A stretch of 52,767 bases of DNA from JAAZBA01 sp964461815 (GTDB lineage: Bacteria; Bacillota; Clostridia; Oscillospirales; QAMX01), in the NCBI GenBank assembly GCA_964461815.1, contig CAYWVF010000018.1:1-52767 (forward strand), read 5' to 3'. The translations under genes were made by a program, and so were the position numbers. Under the pieces are notes generated by a model. That model was given only the letters and a program-made list of their open reading frames with translations. It searched no databases and was not told the DNA's origin. This document shows, piece after piece, positions 14,484-23,725 of the stretch. How positions within the stretch are numbered: the stretch's first letter is position 1; each line of letters begins with the position of its first letter.

Positions 14484-15464
14484 CTAATATTCACGTACTA
14501 CATTTGTTTCAAGCGTCATAGTGTGCTCGCAGTTTTTGAATTTATGCGTCGCCTTTTCTATTATCAGCTTCTGAGACAGCGCTATGTCGCCAAGCCGCTT
14601 TATCTCAAACGGCACAATGCTGCCTGCACGCACGCCGATCACGCCAAGTGAATCGACCTTTAGTCTCCTGCGCTCTCTGTTATAATAGTTGAGCATTGTT
14701 TTTGCAAGCTGCTCCGGAGACGCCGCCGCTTCATCGATGCGCTCACGCAGCACAAGACGTCCCCATCTCGACATGCTTTGTGAATCATAGACTATGTACG
14801 CTTCCATTTTTCCGCCCTCTTTATTTTCCTTCGTCAGCTTTATCTCGTTATACGTTTCCTTGATGTCAGTCGTATACTCATATGCATAAACAAGGCTTTC
14901 GTCTCCGAGAACTACAGGTATCTCTATCGCTGTCGGCTCTGTCAAACAGATCTTCCCGAAGTCATCATACAGGCAATATACCTTTGACTCCGCTCTGATC
15001 TGACGATTCACCATATCAACCATTATATCCTGCACTGACATATCATCGGAATACAGCCAATGCTCCCTGTATACACCGTCAAGCCGCCCCGTCTCAAGAC
15101 CGTATCTCGCACACAGTGAAGCTATCGCCGCAGCAGCAGTCTCCTTTGCACCTACGTCAGACTGGTACACATCCTTAGCCTTTAGATACCACAGCTGATC
15201 TACTGCCTTAACCTTTATTACTCCGTTCTGATCCTTTCTTTTCTCGTTGATAATACCGCGAAACAATCCCTTACCATCTGCATAAAACGATACGGTATTG
15301 CCGTTTTGAAAGTCGATCACGTTATCCTTAAGCACGGTGAACGAAAGCGTTGAAGCCTCGCTCCCGCGTGTGGAGGAATATTCAACGCTTTCACATATGC
15401 TCGATACATCGTACGCTTTTCCGGCAACGCTGTTTGCTATAAACAGCTCAAGCCTTGGTCCCAT
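14484..15464 (-). CDS. Tail hub protein (XkdQ-like/gpD type)
   Basis: A 326-residue protein of the late-control D/XkdQ family, forming the baseplate hub. The opening (LFIANSVAGKAYDVSSICES) and YSSTRGSEASTLSFTVLKDN are typical, and SVQDIMVDMVNRQIR sits in the middle. The length matches the family. It has four bases of spacing from the XkdP-like gene upstream. Confidence 0.85.
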   Translation of the reverse strand: MGPRLELFIANSVAGKAYDVSSICESVEYSSTRGSEASTLSFTVLKDNVIDFQNGNTVSFYADGKGLFRGIINEKRKDQNGVIKVKAVDQLWYLKAKDVYQSDVGAKETAAAAIASLCARYGLETGRLDGVYREHWLYSDDMSVQDIMVDMVNRQIRAESKVYCLYDDFGKICLTEPTAIEIPVVLGDESLVYAYEYTTDIKETYNEIKLTKENKEGGKMEAYIVYDSQSMSRWGRLVLRERIDEAAASPEQLAKTMLNYYNRERRRLKVDSLGVIGVRAGSIVPFEIKRLGDIALSQKLIIEKATHKFKNCEHTMTLETNVVREY

Positions 15465-15468
15465 GCTG

Positions 15469-15897
15469 TCAGCCTCCTATCACCCTTGCGCCGAACTCAC
15501 GGTATTCCGTCAAGGCTATCGAATAATTTATATCATTCGTACCGAACACATCCTCAGTATCAAAATCCGTGATAACAGCCTGCGTATTTGTCATGATATA
15601 CGGCTCGCCTGTCGGCAGGAACCGAGCTATGATAAGCGCACACGGCTGTGCTGCTCTCATGATGCTCTCGATATGGTCAATATATACTCCCGGAGCTTGA
15701 CAGCCCCAGCGTTCCGTATCTGACGGCAGGAAGCTCGAAAAGCTCCACTTTTTCAGCTTCGGTGTCCCCGGAATGACTATATCTCCCAGCTCGATAACAT
15801 TGTATTCGAAGCTCGATGCCGAGAAATCGCACTTGCTTTTATCGGGGTTGACGGGCAGTCTCAGACCGTCGATATACACGTAATACGTAGTTCTCAT
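15469..15897 (-). CDS. Tail assembly protein (XkdP-like, no LysM domain)
   Basis: 142 residues. The N-terminus (YYVYIDGLRLPVNPDKSKCD) and IVIPGTPKLKKWSFSSFLP match the LysM/XkdP family linking the tape measure to the hub. The C-terminal LysM repeat of PBSX XkdP is absent, so it is shorter than the family model. Its start lies one base from the tape measure stop. Confidence 0.78.
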   Translation of the reverse strand: MRTTYYVYIDGLRLPVNPDKSKCDFSASSFEYNVIELGDIVIPGTPKLKKWSFSSFLPSDTERWGCQAPGVYIDHIESIMRAAQPCALIIARFLPTGEPYIMTNTQAVITDFDTEDVFGTNDINYSIALTEYREFGARVIGG

Positions 15898-17865
15898 TTA
15901 GTATACCTCCTCCGGACGTGCCGATACAAAGTCAAGGCTTCTGATTATGCTGTCCGCTATGTCGCTTGTAAGCTCATCCACGTCAACGCTCTCATGCACA
16001 TCTCCGAATTTGACATGCACCACCGGTGCAGGTGACGACAGGTTTATCATGTTTATGTATCTGCGTTCGGTCATGTCGAGAATATATTTTATATCCTCCT
16101 CTGCCACCTCGACCTCGCCCGATACACCTACAGATGCTCCGCCCGGCACGCCCTCAATGCTGAGTCCTCCGGAGTTCCCTAAAAGCTCATTGTTTCCGAA
16201 CAGTCCCGACAGCGCATCACCCGAGCCAAGTCCCGACAGCAGCGAATCAGCCATTTCCGCACCTGCTTTCATCGTGTCCGAGGTGCTGATCTTCTCCATT
16301 CTGTTGAACTTGATCTCGTTTTCTCCTACCGCTTCCTTGACCATTCCGCTTAGCTTATCACGAAACGACTGTAGCCCTCCGGCAAGATTAGACCCGAACA
16401 GTGCATCTATCGCATCTGCTATCGTTTGCAGTACGCCGAGTACTACGTCCGCAAGATCATAGAATAATCTCACGGTTGCACCTACAGGATCATTCATGAA
16501 GTTTGCAAAAAACTCTGCAAAGACGATAAACAGATTATACAGATCCGCTACGATGTTGTATATTATACCGTACAGCCAGCCGAAGGCACTGCCTATAGCC
16601 TGCCCTATCTGCTGTGACGTCACGCCGAGCTGACTGAGCAGGTCGATAAACAGCAGCACTCCGAGCACGATCAGCACCAGCGGCATGTGCGATATCATCC
16701 ACGATACAGCCATCACCGCCGCTACGCTTACCGCTATCGTTCCGAGCAGCAGCACCGCCATCGTTATTTGATCTATATGAGCCGAAACCCACGTCATAGC
16801 GCCTGTTGCAAGATTTGCCGCATACAGCGCCGCATTTCCTACGCTGTTCATTGCTCCGGCAAGCATATTTAGCGTCTGTGTGCCCTGCTCACTCGATAGA
16901 TACGCCTGTAAAGCCTCCGTCGCCGGTTTGAATACACGTGTCGCCTCGTTTTCTATAAGCGTCGCCGCCTGTCCGAACGTCACAGGCATTTTCTCAAAGC
17001 CTTCGTTGATCTTCTCCGATGCTCCGAGTATTGCATTTTTGATAATATCAGCCGTTATCACGCCCTCAGACGACAGTGCTTTCAGCTCGCCGCGTGTTAC
17101 GCCCATATAATCAGCTATGTACTGCAGTATCTTCGGTGCAGCCTCGCTTATAGACCTGAATTCGTCGCCCTGCAGCACCCCCGAGGACAACGCCTGTGTC
17201 AGCTGCAGCATTGCAGACGATTTTGATATCTCATCCGTTCCCGATATCGTAAACGTCTTTCCCAGCAGCTCCGAAAACGCTGCGATCTCTGCATTACTGT
17301 CAAACGCATCACCTGCAAGATTGCCCATCTGAGCGATCGACTCGGACATGTCTATATAGCTCATCCTGCTTCGGTTAGCTGCACTGTATATCCGCTCCGA
17401 AAGCTCAAGCGTCGTCTGTAAGCCGTCATTCATCATGTCGAGACGTGAATGCTGGCTAGTCAGAGTATCGGAAAGACCGGTCGCCTTTGTCCATAAGCTC
17501 CCTACTGCCGCTCCTGCACGCTGTACAAGGCTCATCCCCTGCGATATCACGCCGAGCGCATTGTTTGCGTTCTGTAGAGCTGTATTCCATCCGTTAAGCT
17601 CTTTCCCCATTTTCTTAGCACTTACTCCCGTTTTTCCTATTCCGCTTCTTACGCCGTCCACCTCACGTGACACGCTCTCAAGCTCATTTGCAGCCTCGAG
17701 TGCTGCCGCACGTGCGCTCTCCAGCATAGGCGTGAGCTTTACCGCATCACTCGCACGGTCGAGCTCCTCCATTGCGTTTATCGTAAGATTTACAGAATTC
17801 AGCACACTTCGCAGCACAGGCGAGAAGCGGTCTATCAGCTGTATTGTACCCTCAATAGATGGCAT
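15898..17865 (-). CDS. Tape measure protein
   Basis: 655 residues with the usual architecture: an N-terminal helical part, a tape-measure domain near residues 130-260 (SRMSYIDMSESIAQMGNLAG and ISEAAPKILQYIADYMGVTR), and hydrophobic segments in the middle (MAVLLLGTIAVSVAAVMAVS, MPLVLIVLGVLLFIDLL). It sets tail length and is expected to be modest-sized for a short contractile tail. It directly follows the frameshifted chaperone, which is diagnostic. Confidence 0.92.
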   Translation of the reverse strand: MPSIEGTIQLIDRFSPVLRSVLNSVNLTINAMEELDRASDAVKLTPMLESARAAALEAANELESVSREVDGVRSGIGKTGVSAKKMGKELNGWNTALQNANNALGVISQGMSLVQRAGAAVGSLWTKATGLSDTLTSQHSRLDMMNDGLQTTLELSERIYSAANRSRMSYIDMSESIAQMGNLAGDAFDSNAEIAAFSELLGKTFTISGTDEISKSSAMLQLTQALSSGVLQGDEFRSISEAAPKILQYIADYMGVTRGELKALSSEGVITADIIKNAILGASEKINEGFEKMPVTFGQAATLIENEATRVFKPATEALQAYLSSEQGTQTLNMLAGAMNSVGNAALYAANLATGAMTWVSAHIDQITMAVLLLGTIAVSVAAVMAVSWMISHMPLVLIVLGVLLFIDLLSQLGVTSQQIGQAIGSAFGWLYGIIYNIVADLYNLFIVFAEFFANFMNDPVGATVRLFYDLADVVLGVLQTIADAIDALFGSNLAGGLQSFRDKLSGMVKEAVGENEIKFNRMEKISTSDTMKAGAEMADSLLSGLGSGDALSGLFGNNELLGNSGGLSIEGVPGGASVGVSGEVEVAEEDIKYILDMTERRYINMINLSSPAPVVHVKFGDVHESVDVDELTSDIADSIIRSLDFVSARPEEVY

Positions 17866-17869
17866 CAGT

Positions 17870-18432
17870 CTAACCTCCCCTCTGCGCCTTTTTCCTTGCT
17901 TGCGCCGCCTTTTCTATCATTGCAACGACAAGTATTTTTTCCTTCATGGGCAGTGAAGCAAAGCGCGACGGTTCCCAGCCGTGCTCTATAAGCATATAAT
18001 ACGCCGCCGCTGCCTCACCGCTGCCCTCTATCAGTTTTTTGCTTCTTCCATAAGCTCCTCTTCATCTCTACGTTCAAAGCCGCTTATCTTGCTGATCTTC
18101 TCTGCCAGCGCTGCGATCTCGCCCGGCAGCAGCACCTTTGTAATATACTGCTCGGGTGTCGTCACCTTATGCGCTTCTATCGCCTCCGCACTTCGGAAGT
18201 TCGGCTCTATCGTACACTGCACCGCCGCAAGGACGTTGAATTTCTTTGTGTCAAACGTCACCTTCCTGCCATCGATCTTGAGCGCACGTTTGTTCAGCTC
18301 CGCATATTCATCGTTTGTAAGCGGACGCACTTTAAACGGCAGCCCCTTAAAACGCTCCGATACTACCACCCTTTTCTCGATATTGTCTATCGGATTTTCC
18401 ATCAAAAATAATTCAAGCTCTGTAAATGCCAT
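17870..18432 (-). CDS. Frameshift product: extended tail assembly chaperone
   Basis: The zero-frame chaperone ends at 18031. Just before its stop is A-AAA-AAC (18034-18040 on the minus strand), a canonical -1 slippery heptamer. Slipping back one base reads KKLIEGSGEAAAAYYMLIEH and continues to a TAG at 17870-17872, adding about 55 residues with no independent start. Tailed phages make such G/GT-type pairs at this position, directly upstream of the tape measure. The frameshift is inferred from sequence; the extension has no RBS of its own. Confidence 0.82.
18031..18432 (-). CDS. Tail assembly chaperone, short form (XkdN-like)
   Basis: 133 residues. LPFKVRPLTNDEYAELNKRA is the family signature of phage XkdN-like chaperones, which coat the tape measure during tail assembly. 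Its last codons (GCA AAA AAC TGA) contain the slippery site used for the longer form. It lies between the tail tube and the tape measure. Confidence 0.85.
   Translation of the reverse strand: MAFTELELFLMENPIDNIEKRVVVSERFKGLPFKVRPLTNDEYAELNKRALKIDGRKVTFDTKKFNVLAAVQCTIEPNFRSAEAIEAHKVTTPEQYITKVLLPGEIAALAEKISKISGFERRDEEELMEEAKN
18034..18040 (-). promoter_or_regulatory. Programmed -1 frameshift site
   Basis: On the minus strand this is A-AAA-AAC, with the zero-frame stop TGA immediately after. The heptamer, position and downstream open frame all agree with programmed slippage. I did not identify a clear downstream pseudoknot by eye. Confidence 0.8.
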
Positions 18433-18446
18433 TTTTTCGTCACTCC

Positions 18447-18911
18447 TTAAAAATTATCATTACTAAATTCTTCTCCGAGATCTGCATCCTCAAACGTAAA
18501 CGGATACGACGCTTCAAGTGCATCACTGTCTGCATCAAGCTGTGTCAGCACCAGCTCGTCAAGGTTACAGTTATACAGTGTCACCGTCTGTGCTCCGAAG
18601 TCCGATGTTTCATCGTTATTTCTCACCGTCAGATCAAAGAAAAAGTCCTTGCCCGTCTTCATGTACCTTATCATCAGGCGGCGCATTACGCTCGATACAT
18701 CGTACACATCAAGTGTACCGCTGCCCTCGTAACCTCCTGCCTTCTTCTGCACACCTCTCGCGCCTATCACCTTTACGTCCGATTTGGTTTTCTTCAGCTT
18801 CGCTTCTATCTTCTTGCACGAAAACAGATAGTACACATTCCCGTCAAGTTTTATCGTCGCTTCTCCGTTCTTGCCGCTTATAGTGTCCTTCGCCTTTAAA
18901 TACTCTCCCAT
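18447..18911 (-). CDS. Tail tube protein (XkdM-like)
   Basis: 154 residues of the XkdM tail tube family, forming the inner tube of the contractile tail. YYLFSCKKIEAKLKKTKSDV followed by ARGVQKKAGGYEGSGTLDVY is the family pattern. Its place after the sheath gene and before the chaperone is standard. Confidence 0.88.
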   Translation of the reverse strand: MGEYLKAKDTISGKNGEATIKLDGNVYYLFSCKKIEAKLKKTKSDVKVIGARGVQKKAGGYEGSGTLDVYDVSSVMRRLMIRYMKTGKDFFFDLTVRNNDETSDFGAQTVTLYNCNLDELVLTQLDADSDALEASYPFTFEDADLGEEFSNDNF

Positions 18912-18925
18912 GCTCTACACCTCCA

Positions 18926-20305
18926 TCATCCGACGTATACCGTCATGTACATTATCTCCATCGCATCGATCGGCTTTATCGCTAAGTTTACTATCACAGC
19001 GTTTTTCTCTTCCCCTGCAATAACATCAACATCCGTTGAATTTACATTCTCGACCGCTCCGGCATCCGCAAGAGTGTTTATATACCCTGCGATATCGGCA
19101 CGAAGCGACTGCCGCCCAAGCTCGTTATTCTGTATTTTTCCGATGTACGCACCCTCAAAGCGTGTTACGATATAATAATTCAGCTCGTCAAGCGTTCTGA
19201 TTATCAGGTTTTTCGAAAAGTCCTTTGACTTGTCAGCCGTAAAGGTGTGGAGCGTGTTAATGTCCTGCTCTATTACTATCGTGCGGTCATATCTGCGTGA
19301 GATCACAAGCTTTCCCTCAGTCAGTGCAGCCTCGATCTCGTCATGTGTCATCTCATGCACCTCGCCCGTATCATCAAGTATCTGCTCCGCATCCGGCACA
19401 GCATAATACGTCAGACTCTCGGGTATTCCCGCACCTGCTGTCAGTGACGCTATGAGCAGCGGCATCAGCTTCTCAGCTCCTACGTCTATGCCGTCTGCCG
19501 TTCGATAGCCCTGGTGCGTCGATATAACGCCCTCGTAGTCTGCCGATGCATAGTTATATACCGCAGCCTGTACCTTTACTCCCAGCTCCTCACGTACACG
19601 TCTGACCTCCTCCGTAAACAGTGATGCCTGATCTGCATCAAGGCACGCAAGACATGTGTACGGCAGCTCATTGACTGCTTTAAAGAAGTCAGCTACCACC
19701 GTCTCGGCTGCTTCACCGTTCGTACCGCCCTCAAGCTTTGTCGCAACACTCGCCGATATATCACCCTCGCCGCTGAATACTACGTAATCATTGGCTTTGA
19801 GCTGCGCTATCGTGCTTACAAACTGACGGTCTGCCTCTCGCCTGTCGATGTAGGTTGTAACAAAATATCCGCTCTCGCCCTTTGACTTGACCTCGACCGA
19901 TACCCTGTTTCCGACCGTTCCCGTATATCTCGCCGTGCAGGTTATACCGCCTATCGTCTTTGCGGCCTTGACTCCGCCCTTTCCGCTGCGATATATCAGC
20001 GCTGTATCTGCCTTCGCAAACGCCAGCCTCTCTATCGCAAATGCCGTAAGTGAATCCTCATTCGTTATATCATCTATGCTGTACGCCATCGATGCATATA
20101 TTCCGATCTTCTTAAGGCTTGCGCCTGTTGTCATTTCCTCCGCTGTGACCTTTATGATCTCCTCCTCAGGTCCCCACGCAAGCGGCCATATAAACGCTAC
20201 CACTCCTCTGTTGCTGCCAAGCGCACGCGGCTTTGTCGGAGCTCTGTAGTTTATGTACGCTCCCGGACGTACCTTTGACATCTTAGTAAATGTTCCTGTT
20301 GCCAT
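18926..20305 (-). CDS. Tail sheath protein (XkdK-like)
   Basis: 459 residues. RPGAYINYRAPTKPRALGSN at the N-terminus, TTYIDRREADRQFVSTIAQL centrally and a C-terminal domain with MEIMYMTVYVG match the contractile sheath family. This gene identifies the phage as a myophage-type particle. Confidence 0.92.
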   Translation of the reverse strand: MATGTFTKMSKVRPGAYINYRAPTKPRALGSNRGVVAFIWPLAWGPEEEIIKVTAEEMTTGASLKKIGIYASMAYSIDDITNEDSLTAFAIERLAFAKADTALIYRSGKGGVKAAKTIGGITCTARYTGTVGNRVSVEVKSKGESGYFVTTYIDRREADRQFVSTIAQLKANDYVVFSGEGDISASVATKLEGGTNGEAAETVVADFFKAVNELPYTCLACLDADQASLFTEEVRRVREELGVKVQAAVYNYASADYEGVISTHQGYRTADGIDVGAEKLMPLLIASLTAGAGIPESLTYYAVPDAEQILDDTGEVHEMTHDEIEAALTEGKLVISRRYDRTIVIEQDINTLHTFTADKSKDFSKNLIIRTLDELNYYIVTRFEGAYIGKIQNNELGRQSLRADIAGYINTLADAGAVENVNSTDVDVIAGEEKNAVIVNLAIKPIDAMEIMYMTVYVG

Positions 20306-20306
20306 A

Positions 20307-20771
20307 TTAGCTTGTCTCTCCTCTCCTGTGCTCTATTCCCTCAAGCACTTCCATCACTTCACTCTCGCCATCTGCTATGTAAAAATCATGTTCTATGTCG
20401 AATATGAAGTGATATACTCTGCCGTCATCATCCCTGTATGCCTTCGCATTTTTCACCCTGTGAAGCTTGTACACCGTATTCCCGTTCTTGTCCGTTCTGT
20501 CTGCTGTCTTGAGCGTCTCAAAGCTCATAAGCATACCGTCAGCCCAGTCGTTATATGAAGCATTCTCCCGCTTCGCTAAAAAATACAGTATCTCCATCGA
20601 CACCGCACGTCTGCGCCAGTCTCCAAGCTTCGTCTCCTGCGACGCATCCGCAAGCCTTATAAAAAAATTACCGTCCGCATTGGACGGTAATTCCTCCGTA
20701 TAGACATGCCGCTCCGGTGCAAGCTCGCCTAGCTTTTCCGCACATGCCTCAATATAATCGTTAAGTGTCAT
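20307..20771 (-). CDS. Tail terminator/DUF6838-like protein
   Basis: 154 residues, located between the gp10-like protein and the sheath, the usual site of the tail terminator in PBSX-like phages. It has EILYFLAKRENASYNDWADG and a C-terminal VYHFIFDIEHDFYI strand pattern. Identification is by position and fold-like pattern. It overlaps the upstream gene by four bases. Confidence 0.65.
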   Translation of the reverse strand: MTLNDYIEACAEKLGELAPERHVYTEELPSNADGNFFIRLADASQETKLGDWRRRAVSMEILYFLAKRENASYNDWADGMLMSFETLKTADRTDKNGNTVYKLHRVKNAKAYRDDDGRVYHFIFDIEHDFYIADGESEVMEVLEGIEHRRGETS

Positions 20772-21238
20772 TTTATCGCCTCACTAAGATATTTCAAAAG
20801 CTTCCGCTGCAGTCTCGCATCCTGCGTTCTCTTTGTCTCAAGCAGCGCACGGCGAAGCGTGTAATGTCCCGGTACGTAGCCTCCCTTCGGTCCTACATAC
20901 ATACCTGTCTTGCTGCCCCTCTTATAGACAAACGTGTTCCCTTCCCAGTGACCCGGTACAAAGTGACTTCGAAAGCCGTACTCAAGGTGCTTAGCGTAGT
21001 CGGTATTGTTATACACGTCGATCTTGTAGCGGTTGCCCTCACGAATAGCCGCTGTACCGCTCATGAAGCCTCTGCGATATGCTCCTGTGTTTACTATTTT
21101 TTCTCTTTTGCATATCCGTCTTGCATTATCTCTTGCATTTATGCCCTCGCCGACAACGAGCCTGTCCATGATCGACGCACTGTCTACCCTCGCAAGACGG
21201 TCACGCAGCTGTGTAAGCTCCTTAATGTCCATGCTCAC
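20768..21238 (-). CDS. HK97 gp10-like head-tail joining protein
   Basis: 156 residues. TGAYRRGFMSGTAAI, VYNNTDYAKHLEYGFRSHFV and PGHYTLRRAL are the signature of the HK97 gp10/YqbI family. The basic character fits a head-tail joining role. It overlaps the flanking genes by four bases on both sides. Confidence 0.85.
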   Translation of the reverse strand: MSMDIKELTQLRDRLARVDSASIMDRLVVGEGINARDNARRICKREKIVNTGAYRRGFMSGTAAIREGNRYKIDVYNNTDYAKHLEYGFRSHFVPGHWEGNTFVYKRGSKTGMYVGPKGGYVPGHYTLRRALLETKRTQDARLQRKLLKYLSEAIK

Positions 21239-21600
21239 GCTATATCACACTCCCTGACGTCTATTTCACGGTGCGTTTCGTATACTCTCGCTCGACCTAT
21301 AGCCTCGTACATGACGCTTTTCCCGAAGCGCTGCACCGTGATGCAGTCGCCCGGCAATGTCTCATACTCTGGCGCACAAAATATGACCGCCTCGGAGTCT
21401 ATTTTATGCAGCGTGTCCGTCTGCTCCGAGCTGTTACGCTCGTACGACAGCGCACAGCGTACACTCTCGTATATCACTATCGTATCAACTCTGCTTATCG
21501 CGCTGTTCCCTCGCTCAGTGATACGTCTCGTCACCGTCATGCTGTCCTCGTACGTCATTTCCAGCGCCGCTCGCTCCGCTGCCGCATTTCCAAATGCCAT
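21235..21600 (-). CDS. Head completion/stopper-like protein (YqbH-type)
   Basis: 121 residues in the slot between the gp6-like connector and gp10-like proteins. It has a beta-rich pattern (TVTRRITERGNSAISRVDTI, EYETLPGDCITVQRFGKSVM) as expected of SPP1 gp16-like stoppers. Assignment is mainly from order. Confidence 0.65.
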   Translation of the reverse strand: MAFGNAAAERAALEMTYEDSMTVTRRITERGNSAISRVDTIVIYESVRCALSYERNSSEQTDTLHKIDSEAVIFCAPEYETLPGDCITVQRFGKSVMYEAIGRARVYETHREIDVRECDIA

Positions 21601-21604
21601 ACGC

Positions 21605-21961
21605 TCACCTCCTCAACCTGCGATAGCCGTTCAGTACCGTTCTCCATCCGAAAAAGCCGTCGCTGTCAGCACTCATGTCAAACGAATCGGCAGTGCTAAA
21701 CGACGTTTCTACGTCCCCTCGCTTCACGCTCGTCACAGCTCCCACACTCGCCGTCTCCGTACCAAAGCCGGACGACCTATAGTAGCTCGTACACATCGCA
21801 AGCAGTACCCTTTCGAGCTGCTCCGGCAGCGTATCACAGTTTATGTACGTTAGTATCATATTCTCTACGCTCTCAAGCGTAAATTTGAGAATCTCATCAC
21901 GCTCCGGCGATGAGATCCCAAGCAGCAGCTTTAGCTTTGAAAGACGATCATCTTCATTCAT
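21605..21961 (-). CDS. Head-tail connector (YqbG/gp6-like)
   Basis: 118 residues. LSKLKLLLGISSPERDEILK and VENMILTYINCDTLPEQLER are typical of phage gp6-like/YqbG connectors, helical adaptors under the portal. The C-terminus is basic. It is the first gene after the capsid. Confidence 0.8.
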   Translation of the reverse strand: MNEDDRLSKLKLLLGISSPERDEILKFTLESVENMILTYINCDTLPEQLERVLLAMCTSYYRSSGFGTETASVGAVTSVKRGDVETSFSTADSFDMSADSDGFFGWRTVLNGYRRLRR

Positions 21962-21983
21962 TGGCTCGTCCTCCCTTTATGCT

Positions 21984-22877
21984 TTATACTGTGACCGAGG
22001 TGCTGTAATGGAAAATAAGATCAGGCGTCAACGCCTTTGTTCCGTAGTCGAAGAACAGCGATACACCGTAATCGTTTGAAAGCGGTATCTTTTCAGGCTC
22101 CTTATACGGATAAATAACAGCCGGCTGCGCTACTGCGCCCTCGATCATGGCTATGATATGACATGTTGTTGTCTTTGTTTTTGTTGTCTCGACAGTTTCC
22201 GTCTTTGTCGGAAGATTAACGGATGAATACACTCTTACACCGTGGAAGATAGAAAAATCCTCGGCAGCTGTGTCAACATTCGCATTGTTTACGCCTCTGT
22301 CAAGGTAGCTTCTCGCCTTACCGTAGGTGACAGGATCGAGAATAAGCCTTATTAAATTGCGTGGTACACCTCTTACATAGTCGTTCTTCACCGTTTCGAC
22401 GCTCTGTATCATCGTTTCCAGAATATCCTCGATAGCATCACCCTCGTCGATGTCTGCCGCTGTACCCTCGTCAAATGCAGCAGAAAAGAATGCTGTGTCA
22501 AGCTCCGCACTTACTGTGTCAACATGGTTATCAGCACGTCGAGCAAGTATATTTCCTATGCCGAATGCGTCGATGTCGAATTTTGCAGCCTCCTCTACGA
22601 TCTCCTTGTGACAGTCGAGATTTACTGTTGTCGGCGGTGCTGTGATAGCGTCGCCCTTTTTGGCATTTCTCGCCGTGCCGTAGGTCTGGGATATGCTGTT
22701 CTTGAATCTCCTGTACTCGACTGAGCCGACTGCCGGGTTGCCCGTATAGGACTGAGATTTAAGCCCCGATGATAGTGACTCCTTCTGAATGTTTCCGATC
22801 ACAAGACCGGAAAGCTCCGCAAGGTCTACCTTCGTAGCCCCTGACGAAATTAAAGATATTGCCTTTGTTCTTGCCAT
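21984..22877 (-). CDS. Major capsid protein
   Basis: 297 residues. It lies between the scaffold and the head-tail connector. Motifs YRRFKNSISQTYGTARNAKK, IDAFGIGNILARRADNHVDT and a C-terminal LSNDYGVSLFFDYGTKAL fit phage coat proteins of the Gram-positive PBSX-like group (HK97-type fold inferred). Confidence 0.85.
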   Translation of the reverse strand: MARTKAISLISSGATKVDLAELSGLVIGNIQKESLSSGLKSQSYTGNPAVGSVEYRRFKNSISQTYGTARNAKKGDAITAPPTTVNLDCHKEIVEEAAKFDIDAFGIGNILARRADNHVDTVSAELDTAFFSAAFDEGTAADIDEGDAIEDILETMIQSVETVKNDYVRGVPRNLIRLILDPVTYGKARSYLDRGVNNANVDTAAEDFSIFHGVRVYSSVNLPTKTETVETTKTKTTTCHIIAMIEGAVAQPAVIYPYKEPEKIPLSNDYGVSLFFDYGTKALTPDLIFHYSTSVTV

Positions 22878-22908
22878 TGTAATTCACATTCCTTTCATTT
22901 TTGTTCTG

Positions 22909-23490
22909 TCACAGGATCACGGGGCCGTCTGCCCTTGACCTCTGTGACGTCTGTGTGCCGGACTGTGCCGGCTTTGCGCCCTTGATATCACCCGTCTGCT
23001 CCGTAAACAAATACGGCTTCGCCTTTCTGATCGGCTCAAGCAGACTGTCGATATCCGTTTTCAAATTGCCGTCATCATCAAGTTCGAGCTTGTCAAGCTC
23101 CATAAGTCCCATGACGTCAGCCGGGTCATGCACCTTACCGCCGAGCGCCAGCTTGAGCGCCGTACTCCGTCCGAGCTTCTTTATCTCCTCGTCATGCTTT
23201 GTCCGAAGCTCCGATACCGCCGTCTGTGCCTTGCCTACATCGTCCGCAAGCTTCGCAGGATCTCCGCTGCCGCCAAGCGCCTTGAGTGCCTCAGCTGCCG
23301 CCTTTAATGCGTTTTCCGCACTCGTCCTGCCTCCGACCGCTCCATTGTATTTCTCGGCAGGTACATAGCTTCCGTCGTTTCCTATTACTATGTCAACATC
23401 CTTACCATCCTTTCCCTTGCCCTTAAGTGCAGCTTCCACACGACTTGCAAGCTCTTCACCCATAAGACCTCTGATCCCCTCGTTTATCAT
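22909..23490 (-). CDS. Capsid scaffold protein (GP20-like)
   Basis: 193 residues, acidic and helical, with a Gly/Lys-rich start and a coiled middle (DVGKAQTAVSELRTKHDEEI). The C-terminal DIDSLLEPIRKAKPYLF is typical of the phage minor structural protein GP20/scaffold family. It immediately precedes the capsid gene in transcription order. Confidence 0.85.
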   Translation of the reverse strand: MINEGIRGLMGEELASRVEAALKGKGKDGKDVDIVIGNDGSYVPAEKYNGAVGGRTSAENALKAAAEALKALGGSGDPAKLADDVGKAQTAVSELRTKHDEEIKKLGRSTALKLALGGKVHDPADVMGLMELDKLELDDDGNLKTDIDSLLEPIRKAKPYLFTEQTGDIKGAKPAQSGTQTSQRSRADGPVIL

Positions 23491-23586
23491 TCTTTTTCTC
23501 CTTTCCTCCCGCTGTCTTTATCGTGACTTCCACACGCCTTGCGGTCCCGTCTTGTCGCCGGAACGGGTACGGCAATTTTTATATGA

Positions 23587-23621
23587 AAAAGACGCCGCCG
23601 TTTACCGGCAACGTCTTTTCT
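23587..23621. terminator. Hairpin between scaffold gene and the hicB moron
   Basis: AAAAGACG (23587-23594) pairs with CGTCTTTT (23612-23619), with an inner GCCG/CGGC pair. It works in both directions and would partly separate the toxin region from the capsid genes. Confidence 0.7.
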
Positions 23622-23672
23622 CATCGTATATTTTCTGTCCATCTGTATATGCTTTTATTTTTCCAAAGCCCA

Positions 23673-23701
23673 TTGACGAATACGTATAAAAGGCGTATAA
23701 T
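23673..23701 (+). promoter_or_regulatory. Promoter of the orphan hicB
   Basis: TTGACG (23673-23678), 17 bases, TATAAT (23696-23701), with ATACGTAT inside the spacer. The hicAB promoter at 31352-31380 has a longer palindrome with the same core, which suggests HicB autoregulation. Confidence 0.85.
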
Positions 23702-23725
23702 AGTAAATGTAGGGAGGTATTCAAA

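Noticed and set aside
20765..21853. Long plus-strand open frame (over 350 codons) opposite head-tail genes
   Set aside because: It runs antisense to three genes with clear families and tight overlaps, has no ribosome site, and its composition is that of a reverse-strand shadow.
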